Positions 24,856 to 32,880 of a DNA stretch of 64,000 bases are shown here, piece after piece (within the stretch, counting starts at the first letter, position 1; every line of letters starts with the position of its first letter). The notes under the pieces are model-generated. The model did not search any database, was not told where the DNA came from, and saw only the letters and a list, made by a program, of their open reading frames with translations. The position numbers and the translations under genes are program-made. Source of the DNA: JBBIIC01 sp037446725 (GTDB taxonomy: Bacteria; Actinomycetota; Coriobacteriia; Anaerosomatales; SLCP01); assembly GCA_037446725.1 (NCBI GenBank), contig JBBIIC010000006.1:48450-112449 (forward strand). Reading direction: 5' to 3'.

Positions 24856-25434
24856 ATGGGTTTCTTCAACTGGGCGGCACCGGCGTTCAACCGGCTCGCT
24901 GACCGCTGGTCGCCCGAGAGCGTCGAGGATATCGTGAGTTGGCTGCGGCCGTACGTGCCGCCCGGCGGCCGGCTCGTCGACGTAGGCGGCGGTACCGGCG
25001 CCCTCGCCGTCAAGCTCGCCGATGGCCTCGACGCAGACGTCGTTGTCCTCGACCCGACGCCCCAGATGCTGCGCTACGTCCCCGCGCGCGGTAGGGTGCG
25101 GGCGGTGCTTGGCGGCGCCGAGGACATGCCTTTCGAAGCGGGATCCGTTGATGCCGTTCTGGTGTCCGACGCCTTCCACCACTTCCGCGATCAGTCCGCC
25201 GCGGCCGCCGAGTTCGCGCGCGTCGTGCGCAGCGGCGGTGGCATCGTCGTGCTCGAACTCGATCCACGACCGTGGATCATGCGGCTCATCGTGGTCGCAG
25301 AGAAGCTCCTCGGCGAGCCGGGAGCGTTCTTCACTCCGGGTGAGATGTGCATGTTCTTCGCGCGACAGGGCATCGACGGCGAATGCACGCCGATCAAGGG
25401 TCCCTCGTACCGGTTCACCGGAACGGTGCGCTGA
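24856..25434 (+). CDS. Class I SAM-dependent methyltransferase, UbiE-like
   Basis: The 192-residue protein has motif I LVDVGGGTGALAVKL (SAM binding), an acidic end to beta-2 (VVLDPTPQML), and post-I motifs AEDMPFEAGSVDAVLVSDAFHHF and RVVRSGGGIVVLEL. This is the pattern of the UbiE/MenG-like group of small-molecule methyltransferases. The ATG at 24856 has GGGAGAGG just upstream. The substrate is unknown; quinone or lipid methylation is possible. It is divergent from polA and convergent with the response regulator. Confidence 0.85.
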   Translation: MGFFNWAAPAFNRLADRWSPESVEDIVSWLRPYVPPGGRLVDVGGGTGALAVKLADGLDADVVVLDPTPQMLRYVPARGRVRAVLGGAEDMPFEAGSVDAVLVSDAFHHFRDQSAAAAEFARVVRSGGGIVVLELDPRPWIMRLIVVAEKLLGEPGAFFTPGEMCMFFARQGIDGECTPIKGPSYRFTGTVR

Positions 25435-25467
25435 GAGGATTCGCACACCGCCGCATGCCGGCGCGCG

Positions 25468-26139
25468 CTATCCGTTCCACAGATAGCCGACGTTGCGCAC
25501 CGTCTCGAGCCTCTTGCCGAGCTCGGGGCCGATCTTCGCGCGCACGCGCCTGATGTGCACGTCCACGGTACGTGACCCGCCATAGTAGTCCGAGCCCCAC
25601 ACCCGGCGCAGCAGCACCTCTCGGCTGTAGGCGCGATTCGGATGCGTTATCAGGAACGAGAACAGCGCGTACTCGAGGTAGGTGAAGTCGATGGGCGTGC
25701 CGTCGAGAGACGCCTGATAGGTCGCCAGGTTCACGGTGAGGTTGCCCACGCGCAGCAACTCCTGGGAGCCCGCCTCTTCGCCGGGCCACAGCAGGGTCCT
25801 CGCCCGGGCGGTCAGCTCCTCGGAAGAGCTGCCCCGCACCAGGAAGTCCGAACCCATGCGCGTGGGCATCCGCAAACCGGAGAGCGCGGAGGACTCGATG
25901 ATTAGGAGGAGCTTCGTCTCCTGGCCCCCGGTCATCGCCTGGTCGACGAGGTGCACGAGCGGCTCGGGGTCGCGACCGCCATCGACCACGACAAGATCCA
26001 TTTCATCGGCGCCCAGCCTGGCGGCGACTTCGTTACCCGAGCATTCCACGACCGTCAGGTCGAGGGAGTCCAGCGCGCTGCGCGCCCACGCACGCGTATG
26101 GGCGTCGTCTGAGGCGATGAGGACGCGCTTCATGTGCAT
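25468..26139 (-). CDS. OmpR-type response regulator with atypical receiver (GlnR-like)
   Basis: The 223-residue protein has an N-terminal receiver (RVLIASDDAHTRAWARSAL, phospho-acceptor position in MDLVVVDGG, DFLVRGSSSEEL) and a C-terminal winged helix (VNLATYQASLDGTPIDFTYLEYALFSFLITHPNRAYSREVLLRRVW, SRTVDVHIRRVRAKIG). The receiver lacks the canonical KP near its end (R instead), a feature of orphan regulators such as GlnR. No histidine kinase is adjacent. The gene lies downstream of glnA on the same strand, and GlnR-like boxes sit at the glnA promoter, so a nitrogen role is inferred. The ATG at 26139 with GAGGT upstream gives the family N terminus; 26133 and 26214 are alternatives. Confidence 0.75.
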   Translation of the reverse strand: MHMKRVLIASDDAHTRAWARSALDSLDLTVVECSGNEVAARLGADEMDLVVVDGGRDPEPLVHLVDQAMTGGQETKLLLIIESSALSGLRMPTRMGSDFLVRGSSSEELTARARTLLWPGEEAGSQELLRVGNLTVNLATYQASLDGTPIDFTYLEYALFSFLITHPNRAYSREVLLRRVWGSDYYGGSRTVDVHIRRVRAKIGPELGKRLETVRNVGYLWNG

Positions 26140-26455
26140 CTCGGTGACCTCGCCTGGCGCACGGCTCTCCAGGCTTCCCGCCCCGCCGTGTGCCGATGAA
26201 CCGATGACATCCATGTTGAACTCTACTTCCGTTGCGTTTCGAGTCCGTTTCGTACCCGCATGTCGTTCGCACGGGTTCGTCCGACCAAGGTGCGCCGGAT
26301 AGACCGCCTCGTGCTCTCCCCCACGTGCGCGACAATCCTACCAGCCGCGGGCGGCAACCTGCACGGTTGGGACCTCGACAACGCGAGGCGACCCCGGACC
26401 GATCGGTCCGGGGTCGCCCTCCGTGCCTGGATTTCGGCCGCGTCGGCCGCCACAC
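26140..26455. other. 316-nt gap between the GlnR-like regulator and glnA
   Basis: The only clear structure is the 14-bp-stem hairpin at 26387-26418. The 75 bases next to the regulator could encode an N-terminal extension starting at ATG 26214 (GGAAG about 11 nt upstream). A lower-GC stretch at 26215-26280 is the likely regulator promoter, but no strong -10/-35 pair is seen. No other gene is supported. Confidence 0.5.
26387..26418 (-). terminator. Terminator hairpin downstream of glnA
   Basis: A perfect 14-bp inverted repeat, GGCGACCCCGGACC and its complement, closes on a GATC tetraloop. It starts 38 nt after the glnA stop on the minus strand. There is no T-run, as often in high-GC Actinobacteria, so termination may need Rho or the hairpin may only protect the transcript end. 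It separates glnA from the downstream response regulator gene. Confidence 0.65.
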
Positions 26456-27793
26456 CTAGAGGATCGAGAGGTACTTGTCCTGCTCCCACTTGGAGACGTA
26501 GGCCTTGTACTCGTCCCACTCGGCCTTCTTGTTCTCCACGAAGAACCGGTGGATGTGGTCGCCCAGGATCTCCTTCATGACCTCGGACTCCTCGAAAAGC
26601 TTGATGGCCTCGCCGAGGTTCTCCGGCAGCATCCTGATGCCGGCGGTCTCGAGCTCCTCCTCGGTCATGTGGAAGATGTTGTTCGTCGCCTCGGCGGGAA
26701 GCTCGAGGCCCTCCTCGATGCCCTTCAGGCCGGCGCCGAGCATCACGGCGAAGGCGAGGTAGGGGTTCGCCGAGGGGTCGGGCGAGCGGAGCTCGACGCG
26801 GGTGGCGTTCTCCTTGCCCGGCTTGTACATCGGCACGCGGACCATGGCCGAGCGATTGCGACGTGCCCAGGTCACGTACACCGGGGCCTCGTAGCCCGGG
26901 ACCAGACGCTTGTAGGAGTTCACGAACTGGTTCGTGACGGCGCAGAACTCGGGAGCGTACTTGAGCAGGCCGGCGATGTACTGCTTGCCTATGGTGCTCA
27001 GGTTATAGCCCTGCGGGTCGTTGGCGTCGAAGAACGCGTTGCCGTTCTTGTCGAACAGGCTCTGGTGCGTGTGCATGCCCGAGCCGTTCTCGCCCTGGAT
27101 CGGCTTGGGCATGAAGGTCGCGTAGACGCCGTTGGCGTAGGCGATCTCCTTCACGGTCAGACGGTAGGTCATGACGTTGTCGGCCATGCCCAGCGCATCG
27201 CTGTAGCGCAGGTCGATCTCGTGCTGCGAGGGGGCAACCTCGTGGTGCGAGTACTCGACCGGGATGCCGAGCTTCTCGAGCGCGAGCACGGTGTCGCGGC
27301 GAAGGTCCGACGCAACGTCAAGCGGGGTCAGGTCGAAGTAACCGCCGTGGTCGAGCACCTCGGTGCCCTCGGAGTCGGCGAAGTAGAAAAACTCAAGCTC
27401 CGGCCCTACGTACATGGTGTAACCCATGTCGGCGGCCTTCTTGAGCATCCGCTTGAGAGCGTAACGTGGATCGCCATCGAACGGCTTGCCGTCAGGGGTG
27501 ACGATGTCGCAGAACATGCGAGCGACTCCACCCTCCTCCGGGCGCCACGGGAGCAGCTGGAAGGTGGACGGGTCGGGAATCGCGATCATGTCCGACTCCT
27601 GGATGCGGGTGAAGCCGTCGATCGAGGAGCCGTCGAAGCCCATACCCTCTTCGAACGCCGTCTCGACCTCGGTGTCGGTCACCGCGAAGCTCTTGAGGAA
27701 CCCGAGCACGTCAGTGAACCAGAACCTCACGAAGCGGATGCCCCGCTCCTCGAGGGTCTTGAGTACGTAGTCCTTATCGAACGTGGTTGTCAT
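26456..27793 (-). CDS. glnA: Type I (GSI-alpha) glutamine synthetase
   Basis: The 445-residue enzyme makes glutamine from glutamate, ammonia and ATP. It has the beta-grasp latch region MGFDGSSIDGFTRIQESDM, the metal and substrate loops VGPELEFFYF and HHEVAPSQHEIDLRY, MPKPIQGENGSGMHTHQSLF, and RVPMYKPGKENATRVELRSPDPSANPYL. Where enteric GSI-beta has the adenylylated tyrosine motif NLYDLP, this protein has NNIFHMTEEE, so it belongs to GSI-alpha and is not adenylylated. Alpha enzymes are usually feedback-inhibited directly by glutamine. The ATG at 27793 has a perfect AAGGAGGT. It is divergent from the FMN glutamate synthase-like gene. Confidence 0.97.
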   Translation of the reverse strand: MTTTFDKDYVLKTLEERGIRFVRFWFTDVLGFLKSFAVTDTEVETAFEEGMGFDGSSIDGFTRIQESDMIAIPDPSTFQLLPWRPEEGGVARMFCDIVTPDGKPFDGDPRYALKRMLKKAADMGYTMYVGPELEFFYFADSEGTEVLDHGGYFDLTPLDVASDLRRDTVLALEKLGIPVEYSHHEVAPSQHEIDLRYSDALGMADNVMTYRLTVKEIAYANGVYATFMPKPIQGENGSGMHTHQSLFDKNGNAFFDANDPQGYNLSTIGKQYIAGLLKYAPEFCAVTNQFVNSYKRLVPGYEAPVYVTWARRNRSAMVRVPMYKPGKENATRVELRSPDPSANPYLAFAVMLGAGLKGIEEGLELPAEATNNIFHMTEEELETAGIRMLPENLGEAIKLFEESEVMKEILGDHIHRFFVENKKAEWDEYKAYVSKWEQDKYLSIL

Positions 27794-27887
27794 GCCAAGT
27801 ACCTCCTTGATCGACCGACACGACCGCTCATACTGCGGATGCACGACGGAGCGCGCCCGTCGGCTCTACGTAGGCTACCGGCCGTAT

Positions 27888-27972
27888 GTTTCGTGAGTGT
27901 TTCGATTCGCGGTCCAACTCTGTGAGAATCTGTCCCATCCACTGTGTTTCGAACGTATATCGAGCGCGTTAC
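27888..27972. promoter_or_regulatory. GlnR-like boxes in the glnA / glutamate synthase-like intergenic region
   Basis: Read on the minus strand, GAAAC occurs at 27903-27899 and 27892-27888, separated by exactly six bases (11-bp phase). A second set is GTAAC (27972-27968) and GAAAC (27950-27946), separated by 17 bases, that is two 11-bp steps with a degenerate middle pentamer GATAT. The actinobacterial GlnR operator is described as GTnAC-n6-GAAAC repeats. The second set overlaps the predicted promoter of the rightward gene. A GlnR-like regulator gene lies just beyond glnA. Confidence 0.5.
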
Positions 27973-27975
27973 AAT
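27947..27975 (+). promoter_or_regulatory. Putative promoter of the FMN glutamate synthase-like gene
   Basis: A TACAAT -10 (27970-27975) is preceded by TTTCGA (27947-27952) with a 17-bp spacer. The -10 matches five of six consensus bases; the -35 is weak, as expected for an activator-dependent promoter. It would give a leader of about 37 nt. A pentamer of the GlnR-like box covers the -35. Confidence 0.45.
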
Positions 27976-28018
27976 CGCATGAACCTGCATCCGGCAGTTG
28001 ATGGTGAGGAGAATCCCC

Positions 28019-29608
28019 ATGAACCTGCAGCGCCCGAACGGGACCGACGTCACCCAGACCTCGAACCGTTCGAAAGACGTGGTCCCCGGCTCCGGCATCT
28101 GCTCGCGATGCATCGATGGCTGCCGGGGCAACTGTGAGGTCTTCAAGTCGTCCTTCCGCGGTCGCGAGGTCATCTACCCGGGCCCGTTCGGCGAGGTCAC
28201 GGCGGGTGGCGACAAGGACTACCCGATCGACTACAGCCATCTGAACATCCTCGGTTACGCGTACGGCGCGAAGGGGCTCCCCGGGAATGCGGAGGGCAAT
28301 CCCGACAACACGCTCTTCCCGTTCGCCGACACGGAGACGGTCTTCGGGACCGAGCACAAGGTCAGGATGAAGGTTCCGGTCTTCACCGGCGCGCTCGGCT
28401 CGACCGAGATCGCGCGCAAGAACTGGGAGCACTTCGCTATCGGGGCCGCCATCAGCGGCATCTCGCTCGTGTGCGGCGAGAACGTGTGCGGCATCGATCC
28501 GGGGCTGGAGCTCGACTCCAACGGCAAGGTCACCCGCTCGCCGGACATGGAGCGCCGCATCGAGAACTACCGGCGCTACCATAGCGGCTACGGCGACATC
28601 CTGGTGCAGCTCAACGTGGAAGACACGCGACTGGGCGTTGCCGAGTACGTGACGCAGACGCTCGGCGTCGAGACGGTCGAGCTGAAGTGGGGCCAGGGAG
28701 CGAAGTCGATCGGCGGCGAGATCAAGGTCAACGACCTCGACCGCGCCCTCGAGCTCCAGCGCCGCGGCTACCTGGTCACCCCGGACCCAAGCGATCCGGC
28801 CATCCAGGCCTCCTACCGTGACGGGGCGATCCGCCAGTTTGAGCGCCACAGCCGCCTGGGTTTCATCGACCGCGAGGAGTTCGCGGCGAGCGTCGCGCGC
28901 CTGCGTGAGCTCGGCGCCAAGCGCGTGACGCTCAAGACCGGCGCGTATTCGATGCGCGAGCTCGCGATGGCGATGAAGTGGGCGAGTGAGAACCGCATCG
29001 ACCTGCTCACCATCGACGGCGCCCCCGGCGGCACCGGCATGAGCCCGTGGCGCATGATGGAGGAGTGGGGTATCCCCACCTTCTACCTGCAGTGCATGGT
29101 CAACGAGCTTGCCGCGAAGCTCGCTTCCAAGGGCGAGTTCGTGCCCGACCTCGCGATGGCCGGCGGCTTCTCCACTGAGGACCACATCTTCAAGGTACTC
29201 GCCCTCGGCTCGCCGCACATGAAGGCGGTCTGCATGGGCCGCGCGCTCATGATCCCCGGCTTCGTGGGCAAGAACATCGACCTGTGGATGGCCGAGGAAG
29301 ATCTCCCAAAGACGGTTTCGCAGTTCGGCACCACCAAAGAGGAGATCTTCGTCAACTACGAGACGCTCAAGGGCGAGTACGGCGACGTGGTCGACGAGTT
29401 CCCGCTCGGCGCCATCGCGCTGCACGCGTTCACCGACAAGCTCAAGGTCGGGCTCCAGCAGCTGATGAGCGGATCGCGCAACTTCTCGCTGCCGGCAATC
29501 TCGCGCGCGGACCTGGTGGCGTTGACCGAGGAGGCCGCAAGGGTCTCGGGCATCCCCTACGTCATGGACGCGTACCGCGACGAGGCGATGCGAATCATCG
29601 AGGAGTAG
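28019..29608 (+). CDS. FMN-binding glutamate synthase-family protein with N-terminal Cys cluster
   Basis: The 529-residue protein contains only the FMN/synthase barrel of glutamate synthase. It has no glutamine amidotransferase domain and no GXGXG domain. Family marks are VELKWGQGAKSIGGEI, LLTIDGAPGGTGMSPWRMMEEWGIP and AMAGGFSTEDHIFKVLALGSPHMKAVCMGRALM. It lacks the usual Cys cluster after the barrel. Instead, C28, C31, C35 and C39 form CSRCIDGCRGNC near the N terminus, which could hold an Fe-S cluster. The ATG at 28019 has GAGGAG upstream. It is divergent from glnA, and a T-rich terminator follows. The reaction is not certain: it may be an ammonia- or partner-dependent glutamate synthase-related enzyme. 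Confidence 0.82.
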   Translation: MNLQRPNGTDVTQTSNRSKDVVPGSGICSRCIDGCRGNCEVFKSSFRGREVIYPGPFGEVTAGGDKDYPIDYSHLNILGYAYGAKGLPGNAEGNPDNTLFPFADTETVFGTEHKVRMKVPVFTGALGSTEIARKNWEHFAIGAAISGISLVCGENVCGIDPGLELDSNGKVTRSPDMERRIENYRRYHSGYGDILVQLNVEDTRLGVAEYVTQTLGVETVELKWGQGAKSIGGEIKVNDLDRALELQRRGYLVTPDPSDPAIQASYRDGAIRQFERHSRLGFIDREEFAASVARLRELGAKRVTLKTGAYSMRELAMAMKWASENRIDLLTIDGAPGGTGMSPWRMMEEWGIPTFYLQCMVNELAAKLASKGEFVPDLAMAGGFSTEDHIFKVLALGSPHMKAVCMGRALMIPGFVGKNIDLWMAEEDLPKTVSQFGTTKEEIFVNYETLKGEYGDVVDEFPLGAIALHAFTDKLKVGLQQLMSGSRNFSLPAISRADLVALTEEAARVSGIPYVMDAYRDEAMRIIEE

Positions 29609-29649
29609 CGTCTACAGGAAGCGAGCACCCGGTCCGTCACGCACGACAC

Positions 29650-29684
29650 GAAGGGCCACCCGGACGGGCGGCCCTTCTTTCGTT
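29650..29684 (+). terminator. Intrinsic terminator after the glutamate synthase-like gene
   Basis: GAAGGGCC (29650-29657) pairs with GGCCCTTC (29670-29677) and is followed by TTTCGTT. It lies 41 nt after the stop codon at 29608. The downstream gene converges from the other side and may share the hairpin. Confidence 0.75.
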
Positions 29685-29698
29685 CGCCGGTCGAGAAG

Positions 29699-30739
29699 CT
29701 ACACGTTGAAGCGAATGTTCATGATGTCGCCGTCTGCGACGACGTAGTCCTTGCCCTCGACCCGGAACAGTCCCGCCTCCTTGACTGCGTGCTCGGAGCC
29801 GTGCTCGACGAACGCCTCGTACGCCATCACCTCAGCCCTGATGAAGCCGCGCTCGAGATCGGAGTGGATCTTGCCGGCGGCCCTCCGAGCGTTCATGCCG
29901 CGTGTGATCGTCCACGCGCGCACCTCGTCCTCACCAACGGTGAAGAAGCTGACGAGGTCGAGCAGCCCGTACGCGGTCCGAATGAAGCGTGCGAGCGCGG
30001 GCTCAGAGAGTCCGAGATCCTCGAGGAAGGCCTCCTGGTCCTCCTGGTCGAGGGCAGCGATCTCGGCCTCGACGCTTGCCGAGAGCGCGAAACCCGCCGC
30101 GCCGAGCTCCGTAACCCGCTCCAGCAGCGTACCGGCGAGCGACTCGGCCACGCGCTGCTCGTCGCGGTTGACGACCACGAGCAGGGGTCGGTCGGTGAGC
30201 AGCTGATAGCCCTTGAGTGAGTCCCGCTGGAGTTCGGCGGCCGAGAGCGTGCGAAGCGGCCTCCCCTCCTCCAGCACGCGCTGCATCAGCTCGAGGCGCG
30301 CGCGGTCCGCGGCGGGCAGGTTCTCCTTACGGGCTTTCACGAGAAGCGTTTCGACGATGGCGAGGTCGGCGAGGATGCACTCGTCCGAGAACGCCCCCAG
30401 GTCCCGAAGCGGATCGGCATCTCCTTCGACGGCCGGGTTCTCAAAGTCGCGCAGGACGAGCGCGAGCGCCTCCTGTTCGCGAATGGTCGAGAGCGCTCGC
30501 GACGACAGGCCTTTGCGCTCGGCACCGTGCTCGCCCGGCACGTCGCAGAAGGTCATCTCGGCGTAGGTCGTCTTCTTGGGGCTGAACATCGCCGAGAGCC
30601 GGTCGATGCGCTCGTCGGGGACGCGCACCGTGCCCAGGCGCACCTCGCCACCGTACCCGACGGGTACGTCGAGACCGGTGATCGCGTTGAACACGGTCGT
30701 CTTGCCCGACCCGGCGAAACCGACGAGTCCTATCTTCAT
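29699..30739 (-). CDS. ychF: YchF-family P-loop NTPase
   Basis: The 346-residue Obg-related protein has G1 GFAGSGKTTVFNAITG and G3 TFCDVPGE. In place of the GTP-specific NKxD it has VVNRDE; loss of NKxD makes YchF proteins prefer ATP. The C terminus is a TGS-like/DUF933 region (LDLVSFFTVGEDEVRAWTITRG, HSDLERGFIRAEVMAYEAF, VEGKDYVVADGDIMNIRFNV). YchF associates with ribosomes and stress responses in other bacteria. The first ATG (30739) directly precedes the conserved MKIGLVGFAGSGKT. Confidence 0.93.
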   Translation of the reverse strand: MKIGLVGFAGSGKTTVFNAITGLDVPVGYGGEVRLGTVRVPDERIDRLSAMFSPKKTTYAEMTFCDVPGEHGAERKGLSSRALSTIREQEALALVLRDFENPAVEGDADPLRDLGAFSDECILADLAIVETLLVKARKENLPAADRARLELMQRVLEEGRPLRTLSAAELQRDSLKGYQLLTDRPLLVVVNRDEQRVAESLAGTLLERVTELGAAGFALSASVEAEIAALDQEDQEAFLEDLGLSEPALARFIRTAYGLLDLVSFFTVGEDEVRAWTITRGMNARRAAGKIHSDLERGFIRAEVMAYEAFVEHGSEHAVKEAGLFRVEGKDYVVADGDIMNIRFNV

Positions 30740-30746
30740 GGCTGCC

Positions 30747-32357
30747 TCACATGCTCCTCGCAGTCGTGTATTCCGTCCGGTCCCCCGAAACAGGGGGCTC
30801 GGGTACCTTCGGCCCCGGGAGTCCTCGCTGGTACCAGTGCATTATGCGCACAGCCTCCGTCACGTCCAGGTGAGACACCTCGTACGTCGCCTTCGACGAG
30901 CCCGACACCGAGACGGTGCGCAGACTGGCAAGCCCGCTCATGCGCTGGAAGGGGTTCTGTTGCACGCTCAGCGACTGGATGCGCGGACGCGTCAGACGAA
31001 CGTGCCTCACGCCCAACCCGCCGGAACGCAGCACGACCGAGACATCATCCGTCCCGGTTCCCGCTCTGCGCCAGTTCAGTACGCGCATGCCCGCGGTCAT
31101 CACGGCCACAAGCGCAACCGCCGCAAGCCCCCACGGTAACGCAGGACGGTAGAGCAGCCAACTCGTCGGGCCGACCGCGGCGAGTGTGATCGCAGAGGCG
31201 AACACCGTCGGCATCAGGACGTAGAAGCGCAGCGCGCGCGCTGGGACGCCGCGTGCGGGCGGGAACGCCTCGGCCTCGGGAAGCAACCGGTGCATCAATC
31301 CGGGCACGTCCGCTGCCCTGGCCACGGGCACCATCGACTTGCTCCGCGTGGCCTCGTCGGCCTGCTGCCCACTCCGCTCGATCCCGGCAGTGTCCACCTC
31401 GATGGCAGCAAGGCCCAGCAGGCGCCTCAGCCACGACTCCTCGATGCGGACCGCCTGGATGCGGCCGATCGGCATGCTCACCTGCCGACGCTCGAGCAAC
31501 CCGGCCTCGATCTCGATCCGCGTCTCGTAGCGTCTTGTCGTGAACCCGAAGTCCCGTGCAACGCCGACAATGAGTGCCACCGCGACCACGAGCAGGCCGA
31601 TCGCGATGACGAGTGCTACCAGGATCGGGGTCGCGTACTCGGCCGCGCGCAACACGGTCTGCTCGACGATCTGGTCGCCGGCGATCTCGATACCCTGTGC
31701 TACAGCCGCGACGCCGATTGCGATGATGACGGGAACCCGGTTCGAGGTGATCGCTCCGACGACCAGCAGCCCCAGTGGCACCTTGTGCTCTTGAAGCACG
31801 TCTCGCCCGCGTACTTCCGCGCCCCCGAAGGCCCCCCTGAAGTCACTGATGCGCCCCACCGGGTCCAGCACATCGGGCGCTGCGGCGGGCTGTTCCACGA
31901 CGTCGTAGAGCAGGGCGTTGCGCAGCTCCTCGGCGCGGTCGAGCGGGATCGCACCTATCTTCGCCTCGGGCTCGCCCGCCCCACCACCGGCTGTCTGCAC
32001 CACAATCTCCACGAGACCAAGCATCCTCATGAACGGGTCGGCCTTGATGTTCACGCCGTGGACGCGCGCGACCGGGATCGTGCGGCGTCTGCGGACGAGC
32101 AGGCCCTGGACGATGAGCAGGTCGGCCCCGACGATGCCGTATACGAACCGCCACCAGGTAACCCACGACACCGCCAGCGCGACGAGCACGGCTGCGCAGA
32201 GGATGCCGGCCACCCCGATCGCGGGCAGCACCCTGTCGTTCGCTGCCCCGAAAATGACCAGAGCGAGCAGGGCGAGGCTCGCCTGCACGAGCGTTCGCAC
32301 GGTACGCACCGCTATGGTCGCAGGATGGGTGCGCCGGAGCTCAGAGTCCGCCATCAT
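30747..32357 (-). CDS. Membrane protein with three bacterial PH-like domains (YdbT-like)
   Basis: The 536-residue protein alternates membrane helix pairs with PH_2-type domains, seen as RRRRTIPVARVHGVNIKADPFMRMLGL, RRQVSMPIGRIQAVRIEESWLRRLLGL and RLTRPRIQSLSVQQNPFQRMSGL. The repeated pattern (R-x2-P-x-x-R-I-Q-x-V, then L-R-x-L-G-L) is that of B. subtilis YdbT. Its start overlaps the preceding smaller PH-domain gene by 17 nt. YdbS/YdbT pairs have been linked to resistance to peptide toxins in Bacillus; the role here is unknown. Confidence 0.85.
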   Translation of the reverse strand: MMADSELRRTHPATIAVRTVRTLVQASLALLALVIFGAANDRVLPAIGVAGILCAAVLVALAVSWVTWWRFVYGIVGADLLIVQGLLVRRRRTIPVARVHGVNIKADPFMRMLGLVEIVVQTAGGGAGEPEAKIGAIPLDRAEELRNALLYDVVEQPAAAPDVLDPVGRISDFRGAFGGAEVRGRDVLQEHKVPLGLLVVGAITSNRVPVIIAIGVAAVAQGIEIAGDQIVEQTVLRAAEYATPILVALVIAIGLLVVAVALIVGVARDFGFTTRRYETRIEIEAGLLERRQVSMPIGRIQAVRIEESWLRRLLGLAAIEVDTAGIERSGQQADEATRSKSMVPVARAADVPGLMHRLLPEAEAFPPARGVPARALRFYVLMPTVFASAITLAAVGPTSWLLYRPALPWGLAAVALVAVMTAGMRVLNWRRAGTGTDDVSVVLRSGGLGVRHVRLTRPRIQSLSVQQNPFQRMSGLASLRTVSVSGSSKATYEVSHLDVTEAVRIMHWYQRGLPGPKVPEPPVSGDRTEYTTARSM

Positions 32358-32829
32358 CGGTCACCTGGGCCAGCGCTGCGATGCGGTCGCGGATAGCGCC
32401 GGCGTCCTCGTCAGCGAGTTTCGGGATCTTGTGCACGCCTGCCGCGGTCGAGACGTGCACCTCGGAGAGCCCGAAGGCGCGCAGCAGGGGACCCTGGGTC
32501 GTGTCGACGTGCTGGATGCGCGCCATCGGGATGACCGTGCGCTTCACGACGATGAGACCGGACTGCAGCCGGACCTCGACGTCGGTGATCTCCCAACGCC
32601 ATCTCCGGTACATGAGCTCGACCGAGGGGCCGATCCACAACACCGCACCGACGAGCGTCGCGACAAGCGCGAGTGCCCAGACGAACGTCGGGGCCTCGAT
32701 AAGAACCATCCCGGCTACGAACGCAGCGCACACAAACAGTGCGAGTGCGCTGCCGATGAAGGCGTAGATGCGCCACACGCGCTTGGCGCGCGGGTCGAGC
32801 CGATGAGCCGGTACGCCCGAGGGATCCAT
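32341..32829 (-). CDS. PH-domain membrane protein (YdbS-like)
   Basis: The 162-residue protein has two membrane helices (about residues 20-65) followed by one PH_2 domain: WRWEITDVEVRLQSGLIVVKRTVIPMARIQHVDTTQGPLLRAFGLSEVHVSTA. The conserved I-P-M-x-R-I-Q-H-V-D core is the YdbS signature. It overlaps the larger YdbT-like gene downstream by 17 nt, so the pair is translationally coupled and probably forms a complex. The start at 32829 fits the protein but has a weak Shine-Dalgarno; an in-frame ATG at 32847 adds six residues. Confidence 0.85.
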   Translation of the reverse strand: MDPSGVPAHRLDPRAKRVWRIYAFIGSALALFVCAAFVAGMVLIEAPTFVWALALVATLVGAVLWIGPSVELMYRRWRWEITDVEVRLQSGLIVVKRTVIPMARIQHVDTTQGPLLRAFGLSEVHVSTAAGVHKIPKLADEDAGAIRDRIAALAQVTDDGGL

Positions 32830-32880
32830 GGTGAGATGGTACCCCATCGGGCTGGCATCGTTGGCCGTGCCGTCCTGGCG

